NCBI RefSeq assembly: GCF_040149665.1
Contig: NZ_JBEFLP010000001.1
Span: 1,736,001-1,800,000, forward strand
Length of the DNA: 64,000 bases
Direction: 5' to 3'
Origin: Sulfitobacter sp. HNIBRBA3233
GTDB lineage: Bacteria > Pseudomonadota > Alphaproteobacteria > Rhodobacterales > Rhodobacteraceae
Part shown: one piece after another, positions 9,345 to 18,265 of the stretch
How positions within the stretch are numbered: position 1 is the first letter of the stretch
Layout: each line of letters starts with the position of its first letter
Program-made: the position numbers and the translations under genes
Notes under the pieces: generated by a model
What the model was told of the DNA's origin: nothing
The model's database searches: none
Seen by the model: only the letters and a program-made list of their open reading frames with translations

Positions 9345-9367
9345 GCTTTAAACAGACGAGGTTGCCC

Positions 9368-10306
9368 ATGTCGTTCGCCCACCGCCACCTTCTTGGCATA
9401 GAGCCTCTGCACCCCGGCGACATCACCGCCCTTCTTGATCTGGCGGACGAATACGCCGCCCTGAACCGGCAGCCCAACAAACACGCCGACGCGCTGGCGG
9501 GCCTGACCCAGATCAATATGTTCTTCGAGAATTCGACGCGCACGCAGGCCAGTTTCGAGATCGCGGGCAAGCGTCTGGGGGCGGATGTGATGAACATGGC
9601 GATGCAGGCGTCGTCGATCAAGAAAGGCGAGACGCTGATCGACACCGCCATGACGTTAAACGCGATGCACCCCGATCTTCTGGTGGTGCGCCATCCCCAG
9701 TCGGGCGCGGTCGACCTCTTGGCGCAGAAGGTGAATTGCGCCGTTCTGAACGCGGGCGACGGGCGGCACGAACATCCCACGCAGGCACTGCTGGACGCGC
9801 TGACGATCCGGCGCAAGAAGGGCCGTCTGCACCGGCTTTCCATCGCGATCTGCGGCGATATTGCCCACAGTCGCGTGGCCCGCTCGAACATCATCCTTCT
9901 GGGCAAGATGGAGAATCGCGTGCGCCTGATCGGGCCGCCGACGCTGATGCCCGCGCAGATCGCGGACCTCGGCGTCGAGGTCTACGATAACATGCACGAA
10001 GGCTTGCAAGACGTTGATGTCGTGATGATGCTGCGCCTGCAAAAGGAACGGATGGACGGCGGTTTCATCCCAAGCGAGCGCGAATATTACCACCGCTACG
10101 GGCTGGATGCCGAAAAACTGTCGCACGCAAAGGAAGACGCCATCGTGATGCATCCCGGCCCGATGAACCGCGGGGTCGAGATTGACGGCACGCTGGCGGA
10201 CGACATCAACCGCAGCGTCATCCAGGATCAGGTTGAAATGGGCGTGGCTGTCCGGATGGCCGCGATGGATCTGCTGGCGCGCAACCGGCGCTCTGCTGCC
10301 GCATGA
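9368..10306 (+). CDS. pyrB: Aspartate carbamoyltransferase catalytic chain
   Basis: ATCase condenses carbamoyl phosphate with aspartate, the first committed step of pyrimidine synthesis, in the cytoplasm. With 312 residues it is of usual length. The carbamoyl phosphate site is visible as [12 protein letters not shown] near residue 50, followed by [10 protein letters not shown] near 135 and the aspartate-side [11 protein letters not shown] near 265. The ATG at 9368 ([12 protein letters not shown]) is preferred to the TTG two codons upstream. No pyrI regulatory-chain gene follows. Instead the operon continues, after three small genes, with a degenerate dihydroorotase, which points to an ATCase that assembles with a PyrC-like partner. 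Confidence 0.96.
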   Translation: MSFAHRHLLGIEPLHPGDITALLDLADEYAALNRQPNKHADALAGLTQINMFFENSTRTQASFEIAGKRLGADVMNMAMQASSIKKGETLIDTAMTLNAMHPDLLVVRHPQSGAVDLLAQKVNCAVLNAGDGRHEHPTQALLDALTIRRKKGRLHRLSIAICGDIAHSRVARSNIILLGKMENRVRLIGPPTLMPAQIADLGVEVYDNMHEGLQDVDVVMMLRLQKERMDGGFIPSEREYYHRYGLDAEKLSHAKEDAIVMHPGPMNRGVEIDGTLADDINRSVIQDQVEMGVAVRMAAMDLLARNRRSAAA

Positions 10307-10440
10307 GCGCAACGGGCGCAGGGCAAATCGCGGCGGACCGGAACGAAACGCGCGGCCTGCGCCTTGTCTCCCTGTAGGTGGGCGGTGAAAATGCGCAGTA
10401 GCGTCGGGCGTGACGCGTGAACAAGGCGAAGGATGCGAAG

Positions 10441-10974
10441 ATGGCGAAAATTGAAATTCCGCAGCAGGAACTGGGCGTTGTGCGCGTCTTTGCAATCTCG
10501 AAGCCGATCCCCGACATGTCGCGCCAGATCGCGTCTGGAGGTAAATCCGCCGTCGCCAGCGACCTTCTGGGGCACGGGGTCGACGAACGCGACATCGAGC
10601 TTTTCGCGATCAGCGATCTGGCGGGAATGGGCCTTGCCGCCTATCTCGCCGAAGGGTACGGCATCCCGCGCGAAGCGCTTGGCGCGGATCGCGGGCGTCT
10701 GGATGGGCTGGACGGCTATGTGCTGCTGCTGCATTCGTCTGTCGCGCGGGACGGCGCGGTCACGGTGACACCCGATCCTGCGCTTACCCTGATCGGAACC
10801 TACGCGGAGCCCACGCGCAGCCGCGCGGCGGCGCCGATCCGGACCGAGGCCGCACGGCCCCACTCCGCCGAGACGGCAACGCCCACGCGTCCGGTGAAAT
10901 CGCGCCTCGGCAGCGTTCTGGGGCTGGTGATGCTCGCGATTGTCCTTCTTGTTCTCTGGCTGGTGCTGACATGA
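10441..10974 (+). CDS. Hypothetical protein with C-terminal membrane anchor
   Basis: No function recognised. The 177-residue product has a soluble N-terminal part of about 120 residues that opens with KIEIPQQELGVVRVFAIS, a disordered Pro/Thr/Ala/Arg-rich linker, and one hydrophobic helix at the very C terminus (SVLGLVMLAIVLLVLWLVL), so it is probably tail-anchored. A GTG at 10417 is an alternative start. Its TGA overlaps the ATG of the next gene, so the two are probably translationally coupled. It sits between pyrB and the dihydroorotase-like gene. Confidence 0.75.
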   Translation: MAKIEIPQQELGVVRVFAISKPIPDMSRQIASGGKSAVASDLLGHGVDERDIELFAISDLAGMGLAAYLAEGYGIPREALGADRGRLDGLDGYVLLLHSSVARDGAVTVTPDPALTLIGTYAEPTRSRAAAPIRTEAARPHSAETATPTRPVKSRLGSVLGLVMLAIVLLVLWLVLT

Positions 10975-11075
10975 AAGAACCCAAACCCGATCCGAAAATG
11001 TCGGGCAGAATCGCAACGATCGCCCTGCTGGTCATCTTCGCCGTGGCGTTTGGCATGATCTGGCTGGCCGGATGA
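10971..11075 (+). CDS. Small single-pass membrane protein, 34 residues
   Basis: A short gene (MKEPKPDPKMSGRIATIALL and on) supported by its context. It begins in an ATGA overlap with the upstream gene and ends in an ATGA overlap with the downstream gene. The composition is a charged N terminus followed by about 20 hydrophobic residues, the pattern of a single-pass micropeptide. Function unknown. Confidence 0.6.
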   Translation: MKEPKPDPKMSGRIATIALLVIFAVAFGMIWLAG

Positions 11076-11515
11076 ACGTGCCTCTGGCCGCCTGGCGTCC
11101 TTCGCTCTCTGTCTATGTCAAACACGTCGCACTTGTCGGTGTCGCGACGCTGGCGGTGATGGCGGCGGCGGGATGGGCCATCGGGGTTGCGACGGGCTAC
11201 TGGCAGGCGCTTTACGCGGGGCCGGCCATGGCTCTGGTCTATTTCGTGCTCTTCGACGATCCGCTCAGGTGGCGATCCATCCGCCAGACCCGCTGGCAGC
11301 TGACGACCGAAACGCTCACCCACGGGTTCCCCGACGGAGAAGAGAGCATCCCGCTGGCCGATGTGGTCGATGTGCGCAGCCGTCTTGGCCACAGCGTTGT
11401 GGCGTTCCTGCGCGGCGGGATGCGCGTCAGGATCAGCTATGTCGAGGATCCCTCTGAAATCGCCGCGCAAATCCTCAGGGCGCGCGACAGGGCCGTGGCC
11501 GGACCCGTGGCATGA
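11072..11515 (+). CDS. Hypothetical membrane protein, PH-like
   Basis: A 147-residue protein with two hydrophobic helices (about residues 18-36 and 41-60). A soluble domain follows whose strand pattern (RQTRWQLTTETLTHGFPDGE, then IPLADVVDVRSRLG) resembles bacterial PH-like domains that follow a helix pair. It overlaps the 34-residue gene by four bases and precedes the dihydroorotase-like gene by about 85 bases. Function unknown; the domain guess is an inference from pattern only. Confidence 0.7.
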   Translation: MNVPLAAWRPSLSVYVKHVALVGVATLAVMAAAGWAIGVATGYWQALYAGPAMALVYFVLFDDPLRWRSIRQTRWQLTTETLTHGFPDGEESIPLADVVDVRSRLGHSVVAFLRGGMRVRISYVEDPSEIAAQILRARDRAVAGPVA

Positions 11516-11600
11516 CAGGGCAGCGGTGGCAGCGGGTCGACATTGACGCAGGGGCCAAAAACCGTCACCTCCTAGCCAGGTTCAGTAAGGATGTGTTCCC

Positions 11601-12875
11601 ATGACGCTGCATTTCATCAACGCCCAGCTGATCGATCCAGAGGCCGGAACGCTGAGCGAAGGGTCCGTCACGGTCGAGGCAGGCCAGATCACCGCCGTTA
11701 CGCAGGGCAACATTGCCAACCCCAAGGGTCAGATCGTGGATTGCGGCGGACAGTACCTCGCCCCCGGCATGGTCGATCTGGGCGTGAAAGTCTGCGAGCC
11801 GGGCGAGCGGCACAAGGAAAGCTTCCGCTCCGCCGGGCTGGCTGCCGCGCGCGGGGGGGTCACCACGATGGTCACCCGCCCCGATACGACACCCGCCATC
11901 GACAGCCCCGAAACGCTTGAATTCGTGACCCGCCGCGCGAACGAGGCGTCGCCTGTGCAGGTCCTGCCCATGGCCGCGCTGACCAAGGGCCGCGAGGGCC
12001 GCGAGATGACCGAGATCGGATTCCTGATGGACGCGGGCGCGGTGGCTTTCACCGACTGCGATCACGTCGTCAGCGACACGAAGGTGTTTCAGCGCGCGCT
12101 GACCTATGCGCGCAGTCTGGGCGCGCTGGTGATCGCGCATGTGCAGGAACCGATCCTGAGCGCGGGCGCGGTTGCCACATCTGGAAAATTCGCCTCCCTG
12201 CGCGGGTTGCCTGCCGTGTCACCGATGGCCGAGCGTATGGCGCTGGACCGCGACATGGTATTGGTCGAAATGACCGGCGCGCGCTATCACGCCGACCAGA
12301 TCACCACCGCCCGTGCCCTGCCCGCACTGAAGCGGGCAAAGGCAAACGGGCTGGATGTGACCGCCGGTGTTGGCATCCACCACCTGACGCTCAATGCGCT
12401 GGACGTCGCGGATTACCGCACGTTCTTCAAGCTCAAGCCGCCCCTGCGGGACGAGGAGGACCGCATCGCGATGGTCGAGGCGGTGGCCTCCGGTCTGATC
12501 GACGTGATCTCCTCCATGCACACGCCGCAGGACGAGGAAAGCAAACGCCTGCCCTTCGAGGAGGCGGCCTCGGGTGCGGTCGGGCTCGAGACGCTTCTGC
12601 CAGCGGCGCTGCGCCTGTGGCACGCCGAGATGATCGACCTGCCGCAGCTGTGGCGTGCGCTGTCTTTCAACCCGGCGCGGCGGCTCGGACTGGCGTCGGG
12701 ACGGTTGCAGGCGGGCGCGCCCGCCGATCTGGTGCTCTTCGACCCGAACAAGCCCTTCGTGCTCGACCGGGCCACGCTGCGGTCGAAATCGCGAAATACC
12801 CCTTTCGACGGCATGCGCCTGCAAGGTAAGGTTCTGGCGACGTATGTCGCTGGCAATTGCGTCTACGAGAACTGA
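11601..12875 (+). CDS. pyrC: Dihydroorotase-family protein, probably non-catalytic (PyrC'/PyrX type)
   Basis: The 424-residue sequence has the amidohydrolase layout of type I dihydroorotase, but metal and catalytic residues are replaced. The HxH expected after PGxxD is GVK in APGMVDLGVKVCEPG (near residue 55). The HxxHxS site reads YHADQITT, and the catalytic TDHAPH reads SSMHTPQ (near residue 300). HHL of the metal site is kept. Known pyrBC' operons, as in pseudomonads, encode an inactive dihydroorotase homologue needed for ATCase assembly; the location downstream of pyrB fits that model. A catalytic dihydroorotase would then be elsewhere in the genome. Automatic annotation would call it dihydroorotase. 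Confidence 0.9.
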   Translation: MTLHFINAQLIDPEAGTLSEGSVTVEAGQITAVTQGNIANPKGQIVDCGGQYLAPGMVDLGVKVCEPGERHKESFRSAGLAAARGGVTTMVTRPDTTPAIDSPETLEFVTRRANEASPVQVLPMAALTKGREGREMTEIGFLMDAGAVAFTDCDHVVSDTKVFQRALTYARSLGALVIAHVQEPILSAGAVATSGKFASLRGLPAVSPMAERMALDRDMVLVEMTGARYHADQITTARALPALKRAKANGLDVTAGVGIHHLTLNALDVADYRTFFKLKPPLRDEEDRIAMVEAVASGLIDVISSMHTPQDEESKRLPFEEAASGAVGLETLLPAALRLWHAEMIDLPQLWRALSFNPARRLGLASGRLQAGAPADLVLFDPNKPFVLDRATLRSKSRNTPFDGMRLQGKVLATYVAGNCVYEN

Positions 12876-12890
12876 AGCGAAAGGCCATCC

Positions 12891-13499
12891 ATGCCCCTGA
12901 TCGAAACATTGCTGCCGCTGCTGATCCTCTGGGCGCTTGCCGGATACCTGATCGGATCAATCCCCTTCGGCATCCTGCTGTCGCGGGCCATGGGGCTGGG
13001 CAACCTGCGAGAAATCGGATCCGGCAACATCGGGGCCACGAACGTGTTGCGCACGGGATCGAAACCCGCTGCGGCGGCGACATTGCTGCTGGACGGGGCG
13101 AAGGGGGCCGTAGCCCTCCTGCTGGCCCGGATGCTGACCGGGGAAGACGCGGCACAGCTTGCGGCGGTCGCCGCGATGCTGGGCCATTGCTATCCGGTCT
13201 GGCTTCGTTTCAAGGGCGGCAAGGGTGTCGCCACATTCCTCGGCATTCTGATCGCCTTCGCGTGGCCGGTGGGCCTCGCGGCCTGTGTCATCTGGTTGCT
13301 GGCCGCGTTTCTCAGCCGCACCTCGTCTATGGGCGGCCTCACCTCGGCGGCGGCATCGACTTTCCTGATGGTCTTTCTGGGCTTCGGCTACGGGCTGGTC
13401 ATGGGCGCGCTGCTGACGCTTCTGGTGTTCTGGCGTCACCGCGCGAACATCGCGCGCCTGCGGGCCGGAACCGAACCCAAGATCGGCCAAAAGGGGTGA
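12891..13499 (+). CDS. plsY: Acyl phosphate:glycerol-3-phosphate acyltransferase
   Basis: PlsY is the inner-membrane enzyme that moves an acyl group from acyl phosphate to glycerol 3-phosphate, the first step of phospholipid synthesis. The 202-residue protein has about five helices and the three conserved motifs: GSIPFG (near 21), GSGNIGATNVLR (near 43) and GHCYPVWLRFKGGKGVAT (near 100). It starts 15 bases after the dihydroorotase-like gene and ends in a GTGA overlap with the next small gene, so it is part of the same operon. Confidence 0.95.
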   Translation: MPLIETLLPLLILWALAGYLIGSIPFGILLSRAMGLGNLREIGSGNIGATNVLRTGSKPAAAATLLLDGAKGAVALLLARMLTGEDAAQLAAVAAMLGHCYPVWLRFKGGKGVATFLGILIAFAWPVGLAACVIWLLAAFLSRTSSMGGLTSAAASTFLMVFLGFGYGLVMGALLTLLVFWRHRANIARLRAGTEPKIGQKG

Positions 13500-13765
13500 G
13501 ACAGGCCGCACCCGACGGGTTTGCGGCCACCCTTGACGCCATTCCCGAAGGCACCAGCCGCGGACAGGCCTTTGGCCGCCTCTACCTCGTGACGCGCAGC
13601 CTGTTCAACGGGGGCAAGTCGCAAAAGCTGGTCGCCGAAGCGCTGGACGGCAGCGACTATATCAGTCTCAATTTCTATAGCCTGACCGCCGGTGACCAAC
13701 TTGCCCCCTGCGAGATGCCGCACGACAAGGTCGTCCGCTTCGCACAAAGCTATCGCGCCGACTGA
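13496..13765 (+). CDS. Small conserved-looking hypothetical protein
   Basis: An 89-residue soluble protein beginning VRQAAPDGFAATLDAIPEGT. The GTG start at 13496 overlaps the plsY stop (GTGA), the main support for the start and for translational coupling. The sequence looks folded (GRLYLVTRSLFNGGKSQKLV, then DYISLNFYSL), with no membrane segment or known motif that I recognise. It is the last gene of the pyrB-plsY run. Confidence 0.65.
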   Translation: MRQAAPDGFAATLDAIPEGTSRGQAFGRLYLVTRSLFNGGKSQKLVAEALDGSDYISLNFYSLTAGDQLAPCEMPHDKVVRFAQSYRAD

Positions 13766-13899
13766 TTGTCCCACCGATGGGGGCGACTACCCCCGAACGG
13801 GAAACACTGCGTTTCTGCAACCTCTCGCTTTCGCCACAATCCGCCCATTTCGCGGACACAGACGCGATGCAACCTCTGCGGGACAACGAGGAGACAGCA

Positions 13900-14496
13900 A
13901 TGACCGGACCGTTCACCGCCCTTAACCTTGCCTTTGTGCGGATCTTCAACTTCTCGGGGCGTGCGTCGCGGTCGGAATTCTGGTGGGTCGCGCTGTTTGT
14001 CGGGACTTTCACCATTGCGGCGGCTGTCGTGGATCTTTTGAGCGTGTCGGCGCTCTTCGCGGCTGGCGGGCCGGAGGCACTGATCGGGCTGGGATTTTTC
14101 GATTTCTATTCGGGCCTCGTGTCGTTGATCTTCATCATCCCGATGACCAGCCTTTCGGTGCGGCGCCTGCATGACGCGGGGTTTTCCGGCTTCTGGATCC
14201 TCGCAAGCGTTGTGCCCATCGTCGGGGGATTGCTGCTGATGGTGATGTATGCCCTGCCCTCGCGCCAGACGACATCGGTACACGGGTCTCCGGCCGTGAT
14301 GGCCGCTGCGGCCCCCCGCGCCGCCCAGGGGTCGCAAAAGAACCGGCAGGCCGATGCGCAAAAGCGCGCGATGCAGGGCTACGCGCTGCTGTTCGACAAG
14401 GACCAGCCCGTCACGCCGGAAATGGAAGCTGCCCGCAAGGCGGAAATCTCCGACTACTACCGCAGCCGGGTCCTGAAGCCCGCGGCGAGCGCCTGA
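13900..14496 (+). CDS. DUF805 family membrane protein
   Basis: A 198-residue inner-membrane protein of the DUF805 family. The signature is plain: FNFSGRASRSEFWWVALF near residue 20 and SVRRLHDAGFSGFW near residue 88, around four hydrophobic helices. A 70-residue Gln/Ala-rich cytoplasmic tail follows the last helix. The start ATG at 13900 has a GAGGAGA ribosome site about 8 bases upstream; an open frame extends upstream to 13777 without family similarity. Function of the family is unknown. Confidence 0.88.
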   Translation: MTGPFTALNLAFVRIFNFSGRASRSEFWWVALFVGTFTIAAAVVDLLSVSALFAAGGPEALIGLGFFDFYSGLVSLIFIIPMTSLSVRRLHDAGFSGFWILASVVPIVGGLLLMVMYALPSRQTTSVHGSPAVMAAAAPRAAQGSQKNRQADAQKRAMQGYALLFDKDQPVTPEMEAARKAEISDYYRSRVLKPAASA

Positions 14497-14518
14497 GCGC
14501 CACGCCGCGCCGGTCGCT

Positions 14519-15889
14519 TCAGTAGGAGAAGTCGGCGTAGATCCGGCTCAGATCGCCGTTCCAGTCGCCGTGGTAATGTTCCAGCAGTTCGTCGGCTGGC
14601 ACTTTACCGGTCTCGACACTTTCCTTCAGCGCATTGAGAAAATGCGTCTCGTCAGGGACAAGCCCCCCCGCGCCGGGGCGCGCGCGGGCCTTCAGACCCG
14701 CTTCGGAAAGGGCGACGACTTCGCGGGCAAGATCGTGCATCTTCACGCCGTTGACCTCGGCCTGAAGCGCGTCCACGGATGCGGCCACACGCAGACCTTC
14801 GCGCGTTTCGGCATCCCAGCCCTTCACAAGATCCCACGCCCCATCCAGCGCATTCTGGTCGTACATCAGCCCGACCCAGAAGGCCGGAAGCGCGCACAGA
14901 CGCCGCCACGGGCCGCCATCGGCACCGCGCATCTCGATGAATTTCTTCATCCGCGCTTCCGGGAAAGCCGTTGTCAGGTGGTCGGCCCAATCGCTGAGCG
15001 TTGGCGTCTCTCCGGGCAGCGCGGGCAGTTTGCCCTGCATGAAGTCGCGGAAGGACTGGCCCAGCGCATCGATGTATTTGCCGTCGCGGTAGACAAAATA
15101 CATCGGCACATCCAGCGCGTAATCAACCCACGCCTCGAAGCCGAACCCCTCGTCGAAGACGAAGGGGATCATGCCCGTGCGCGCATCGTCGAGATCGCGC
15201 CACACGCGCGAGCGCCACGATTTGTGGCCGTTCGGCTTGCCCTCGAAAAACGGGGAGTTGGCGAAAAGCGCCGTCGCAAGCGGCTGCAATGCCACGGCCA
15301 CGCGCATTTTCTGCACCAGATCGGCCTCTGACCCGAAATCCAGATTGACCTGCACGGTGCAGGTGCGGCGCATCATGACGCGGCCCATGGTGCCGACCTT
15401 GGTCATGTAGTCGTTCATCAGCTTGTAGCGGCCCTTGGGCATCAGATCCATCTGATCGTGGGTCCATTCCGGCGCGGCGCCCAGACCGATGAAGCCGACG
15501 CCGATCTCGTCGGCGACGTCCTTCACCTCACGCAGGTGGGTGTTTACCTCGTCGCAGGTTTCGTGGATCGTCTCGAGCGGCGCGCCCGAGAGTTCCAGCT
15601 GCCCGCCGGGTTCGAGGCTGATGTTGGCGCCGTCCTTTTCCAGACCGATGATCTTGCCCGCTTCCTCGACCGGCGCCCAGCCATGGCGGTCGCGCAGCCC
15701 TTCCAGCATCACCCGGATGGAGCGGTCGCCTTCGTAGGGCAGCGGTTTGTGGGTGTCGCGGCAATACCCGAACTTTTCGTGTTCGGTGCCGATGCGCCAG
15801 TCTTCGCGGGGCTTGCAGCCATCGGCAAGATATTGTGCCAACTGATCAAAACTTTCGATCGGCCCGCCGCCGGATTGTGGAATGGACAT
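14519..15889 (-). CDS. gshA: Glutamate-cysteine ligase (plant/alphaproteobacterial type)
   Basis: Joins glutamate to cysteine using ATP, the first step of glutathione synthesis, in the cytoplasm. The 456-residue length and motifs are those of the alphaproteobacterial/plant group: WRIGTEHEKFGY near residue 40, ANISLEPGGQLELSGAPLE near 90, MGRVMMRRTCTVQVNLDF near 150. It is the third of three minus-strand genes (rsmE, an unknown membrane protein, gshA), convergent with the DUF805 gene. Confidence 0.94.
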   Translation of the reverse strand: MSIPQSGGGPIESFDQLAQYLADGCKPREDWRIGTEHEKFGYCRDTHKPLPYEGDRSIRVMLEGLRDRHGWAPVEEAGKIIGLEKDGANISLEPGGQLELSGAPLETIHETCDEVNTHLREVKDVADEIGVGFIGLGAAPEWTHDQMDLMPKGRYKLMNDYMTKVGTMGRVMMRRTCTVQVNLDFGSEADLVQKMRVAVALQPLATALFANSPFFEGKPNGHKSWRSRVWRDLDDARTGMIPFVFDEGFGFEAWVDYALDVPMYFVYRDGKYIDALGQSFRDFMQGKLPALPGETPTLSDWADHLTTAFPEARMKKFIEMRGADGGPWRRLCALPAFWVGLMYDQNALDGAWDLVKGWDAETREGLRVAASVDALQAEVNGVKMHDLAREVVALSEAGLKARARPGAGGLVPDETHFLNALKESVETGKVPADELLEHYHGDWNGDLSRIYADFSY

Positions 15890-15946
15890 GGGCAGAGGCT
15901 CCTCGGTTACGCTTGGTCCCGCAATCTAAGCGGAATCACTGGAGCG

Positions 15947-16471
15947 TCAATGCAGCAGCGCGTGGGCCGGGCGCAAGGGGGTGCGTTCCCATATCACGAC
16001 CGCTTGAGCCGTCCCGCCCCTGAGTTCGGACAGCATCCGTTCGGTGTGAAACTGCGGCAGCGACGCGTAGGCATCGAAAAGGGCGTCGGCATTTGCGGCG
16101 TTCACGGGGATCATCACCGGCTCCTGTCCCGGGGCGTCCAGCTGCCAGTGCGGCGGGCGTGCCGTGCGCACGAGGCTGATCCGCTCAAGATCGCGCAGCG
16201 CCACCACACCGCCCGTCAGCGGACCAAGATAGCTGACCTGCCCCTCATCGACCGACACCACGCCCGCCCCTTCGCCGTTGCCGCGAAACCGCGCGCGCTG
16301 CACGCCGATCCACGCGAGCGCGGCCCCGATCCCCACCAGCGCCACAGCGGGCACCGCCAACAGCCCGCCGGGCCCCAGCAGCCACCACAGGCCAAGACAC
16401 ACCAAGGCCCCTGCTACGAGAACCTCGCGCCAGCGCCACAGCGCGGCCTTGGCTTCAGGCCGGAAAAACAT
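15947..16471 (-). CDS. Hypothetical membrane protein
   Basis: No function recognised. The 174-residue product has two N-terminal hydrophobic helices (about residues 17-34 and 38-56), followed by a soluble domain with PH-like alternation (VVSVDEGQVSYLGPLTGG) that ends HALLH. It lies 27 bases after rsmE and 57 bases before gshA on the same strand, so it is probably co-transcribed with them. Confidence 0.72.
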   Translation of the reverse strand: MFFRPEAKAALWRWREVLVAGALVCLGLWWLLGPGGLLAVPAVALVGIGAALAWIGVQRARFRGNGEGAGVVSVDEGQVSYLGPLTGGVVALRDLERISLVRTARPPHWQLDAPGQEPVMIPVNAANADALFDAYASLPQFHTERMLSELRGGTAQAVVIWERTPLRPAHALLH

Positions 16472-16498
16472 GCTGCCCCTCCAGCGAATACACCTGCG

Positions 16499-17218
16499 TC
16501 ATTGCCAATCTCCGAACCGTTGCTGCCAGACTGTCAGCGCCGCGACCGCCGCCGTATCCGCGCGCAGGATGCGCGGGCCGAGCGACACGGGCACCGCTGC
16601 CGGATGTTCGCGCAGCCGCGTGCGTTCCCGGTCGGAAAAGCCGCCTTCGGGCCCGATGAAAATTGCCCAGGGGCCCGGATCGCCGGCCAGCGGGGCCTGA
16701 TCGTCGGACAGCGCCTCGTCGCAGAACATGATCCGCCTATCCCCCGGCCATTGGTCGAGCAGCCTGTCCATGCGGTACAGATCGGCCACTTCGGGCACGT
16801 AGGTGCCACCGCATTGCTCGGCAGCCTCGACCGCATGTGTCTGCAACCGGTCGCGCTGGATCCGGCCCGCGTTGGTGAATTCGGTCTGGACAGGCACGAT
16901 CCGCGCCGCCCCCATCTCGGCCGCCTTTTCGACGATGAAATCGGTGCGCGCCTTCTTGATTGGGGCGAAACACAGCCACAGGTCGGGCGGCATCTGCAAG
17001 GGGCGTGTCTGCGCGTCGACCCGCAGGGCGCCACCGCGCTTGCCGGCATCGGTGATCGTCGCGTGCCATTCGCCGTCACGGCCATTGAACAGCAACACCG
17101 CCCCGCCCACGGCCTGCCGCATCACCCCGAAAAGGTAATGCGCCTGCGCGCGGTCCAAAGGAACCGTTTGCTCCTGCCCCAAGGGGTGATCTACATACAG
17201 TCTGATTTTTGCGTCCAT
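16499..17218 (-). CDS. rsmE: 16S rRNA (uracil-1498-N3)-methyltransferase
   Basis: RsmE methylates U1498 of 16S rRNA with S-adenosylmethionine. From the ATG at 17218 (MDAKIRLYVDHPLGQ) it has 239 residues. The SPOUT knot is visible near the end as IFIGPEGGFSDRERTRL and SLGPRILRADTAAVAAL. The frame is open for 97 codons further upstream, but that stretch runs across ubiA and has no family similarity. Only 11 bases separate its start codon from that of the divergent ubiA. Confidence 0.93.
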   Translation of the reverse strand: MDAKIRLYVDHPLGQEQTVPLDRAQAHYLFGVMRQAVGGAVLLFNGRDGEWHATITDAGKRGGALRVDAQTRPLQMPPDLWLCFAPIKKARTDFIVEKAAEMGAARIVPVQTEFTNAGRIQRDRLQTHAVEAAEQCGGTYVPEVADLYRMDRLLDQWPGDRRIMFCDEALSDDQAPLAGDPGPWAIFIGPEGGFSDRERTRLREHPAAVPVSLGPRILRADTAAVAALTVWQQRFGDWQ

Positions 17219-17229
17219 AAGGCCGATAT

Positions 17230-18204
17230 ATGCAAGACAGCCCTCCACCGCCAGAGCAGCCGTCAGACGGCGTGGTTGCAGATGCCTACGCGCGAAACTG
17301 GGTCGACCGCTACGCCCCTGCCGCCACGCGCCCCTACCTGCGCCTGAGCCGCGCCGACAGGCCCATCGGAACATGGCTGCTGCTGCTGCCCTGCTGGTGG
17401 GGGTTGAGCCTTGCGATGCTCTATGACGGGCAGGCGCGCTGGTCGGACTTGTGGATCTTCGCGGGCTGCGCCATCGGTGCCTTCCTGATGCGCGGCGCGG
17501 GCTGCACATGGAACGACATCACCGACCGCGACATCGACGCGCAGGTAGCGCGGACGAGGTCGCGGCCCATCCCCTCGGGTCAGGTCAGCACGCGGGGCGC
17601 GGTGGTCTGGATGGTCGTGCAGGCACTGGTATCCTTCTGCATCCTGCTGACGTTCAACGCCGCCGCGATCCGTCTGGGGATCCTCGCACTGGTGCCGGTG
17701 GCGATCTATCCCTTCGCCAAACGGTTCACCTGGTGGCCGCAGGTGTTTCTGGGTCTCGCCTTCAACTGGGGCGCCCTGCTGGCCTGGACGGCGCATACAG
17801 GCAGGCTCGATGCACCCGCTGTCGTGCTCTATCTGGCGGGGATCGCATGGACGTTGTTCTACGATACGATCTATGCCCATCAGGACACCGAGGACGACGC
17901 CCTGATCGGGGTGAAATCGACCGCGCGGCTCTTCGGGCAACGCTCCGGACAATGGCTGCGCCGGTTCCTCATGGCGACTGTCGGCCTGATGGGAATCGCC
18001 GTGGTCTATGCCGGTCTGCCGGAAGCGTCGGTGCTGGCGCTGGCCGTAGCGATCGCCGGGCCGTGGGCCATGGGCTGGCACATGGCGTGGCAGCTGCGCG
18101 GCCTCGACATCGACGATCCGGCCAAGATGCTGCAATTGTTTCGGGCCAACCGCGATACCGGCGTGATCCCGCTGCTGTTTTTCGCCACCGCGTTGCTGCT
18201 GTGA
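17230..18204 (+). CDS. ubiA: 4-hydroxybenzoate octaprenyltransferase
   Basis: The inner-membrane enzyme that prenylates 4-hydroxybenzoate in ubiquinone synthesis. It has 324 residues with about eight to nine helices. Both aspartate-rich, Mg-diphosphate-binding motifs are present: NDITDRDIDAQVARTRSRP near residue 96 and DTIYAHQDTEDD near residue 215. The N-terminal NWVDRYAPAATRPYLRLSRADRP is typical of Rhodobacteraceae UbiA. Its promoter must lie at least partly within the start of the divergent rsmE. Confidence 0.95.
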   Translation: MQDSPPPPEQPSDGVVADAYARNWVDRYAPAATRPYLRLSRADRPIGTWLLLLPCWWGLSLAMLYDGQARWSDLWIFAGCAIGAFLMRGAGCTWNDITDRDIDAQVARTRSRPIPSGQVSTRGAVVWMVVQALVSFCILLTFNAAAIRLGILALVPVAIYPFAKRFTWWPQVFLGLAFNWGALLAWTAHTGRLDAPAVVLYLAGIAWTLFYDTIYAHQDTEDDALIGVKSTARLFGQRSGQWLRRFLMATVGLMGIAVVYAGLPEASVLALAVAIAGPWAMGWHMAWQLRGLDIDDPAKMLQLFRANRDTGVIPLLFFATALLL

Positions 18205-18265
18205 TTGCACGTCCGCACTTGCCATCGTATCACCTTTGGACCGTCAACAGACGTTGAAAGAATCC

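Noticed and set aside
15458-17347. A 629-codon plus-strand frame across gshA, a hypothetical gene and rsmE
   Set aside because: It crosses three well-supported minus-strand genes and the gaps between them and has shadow composition.
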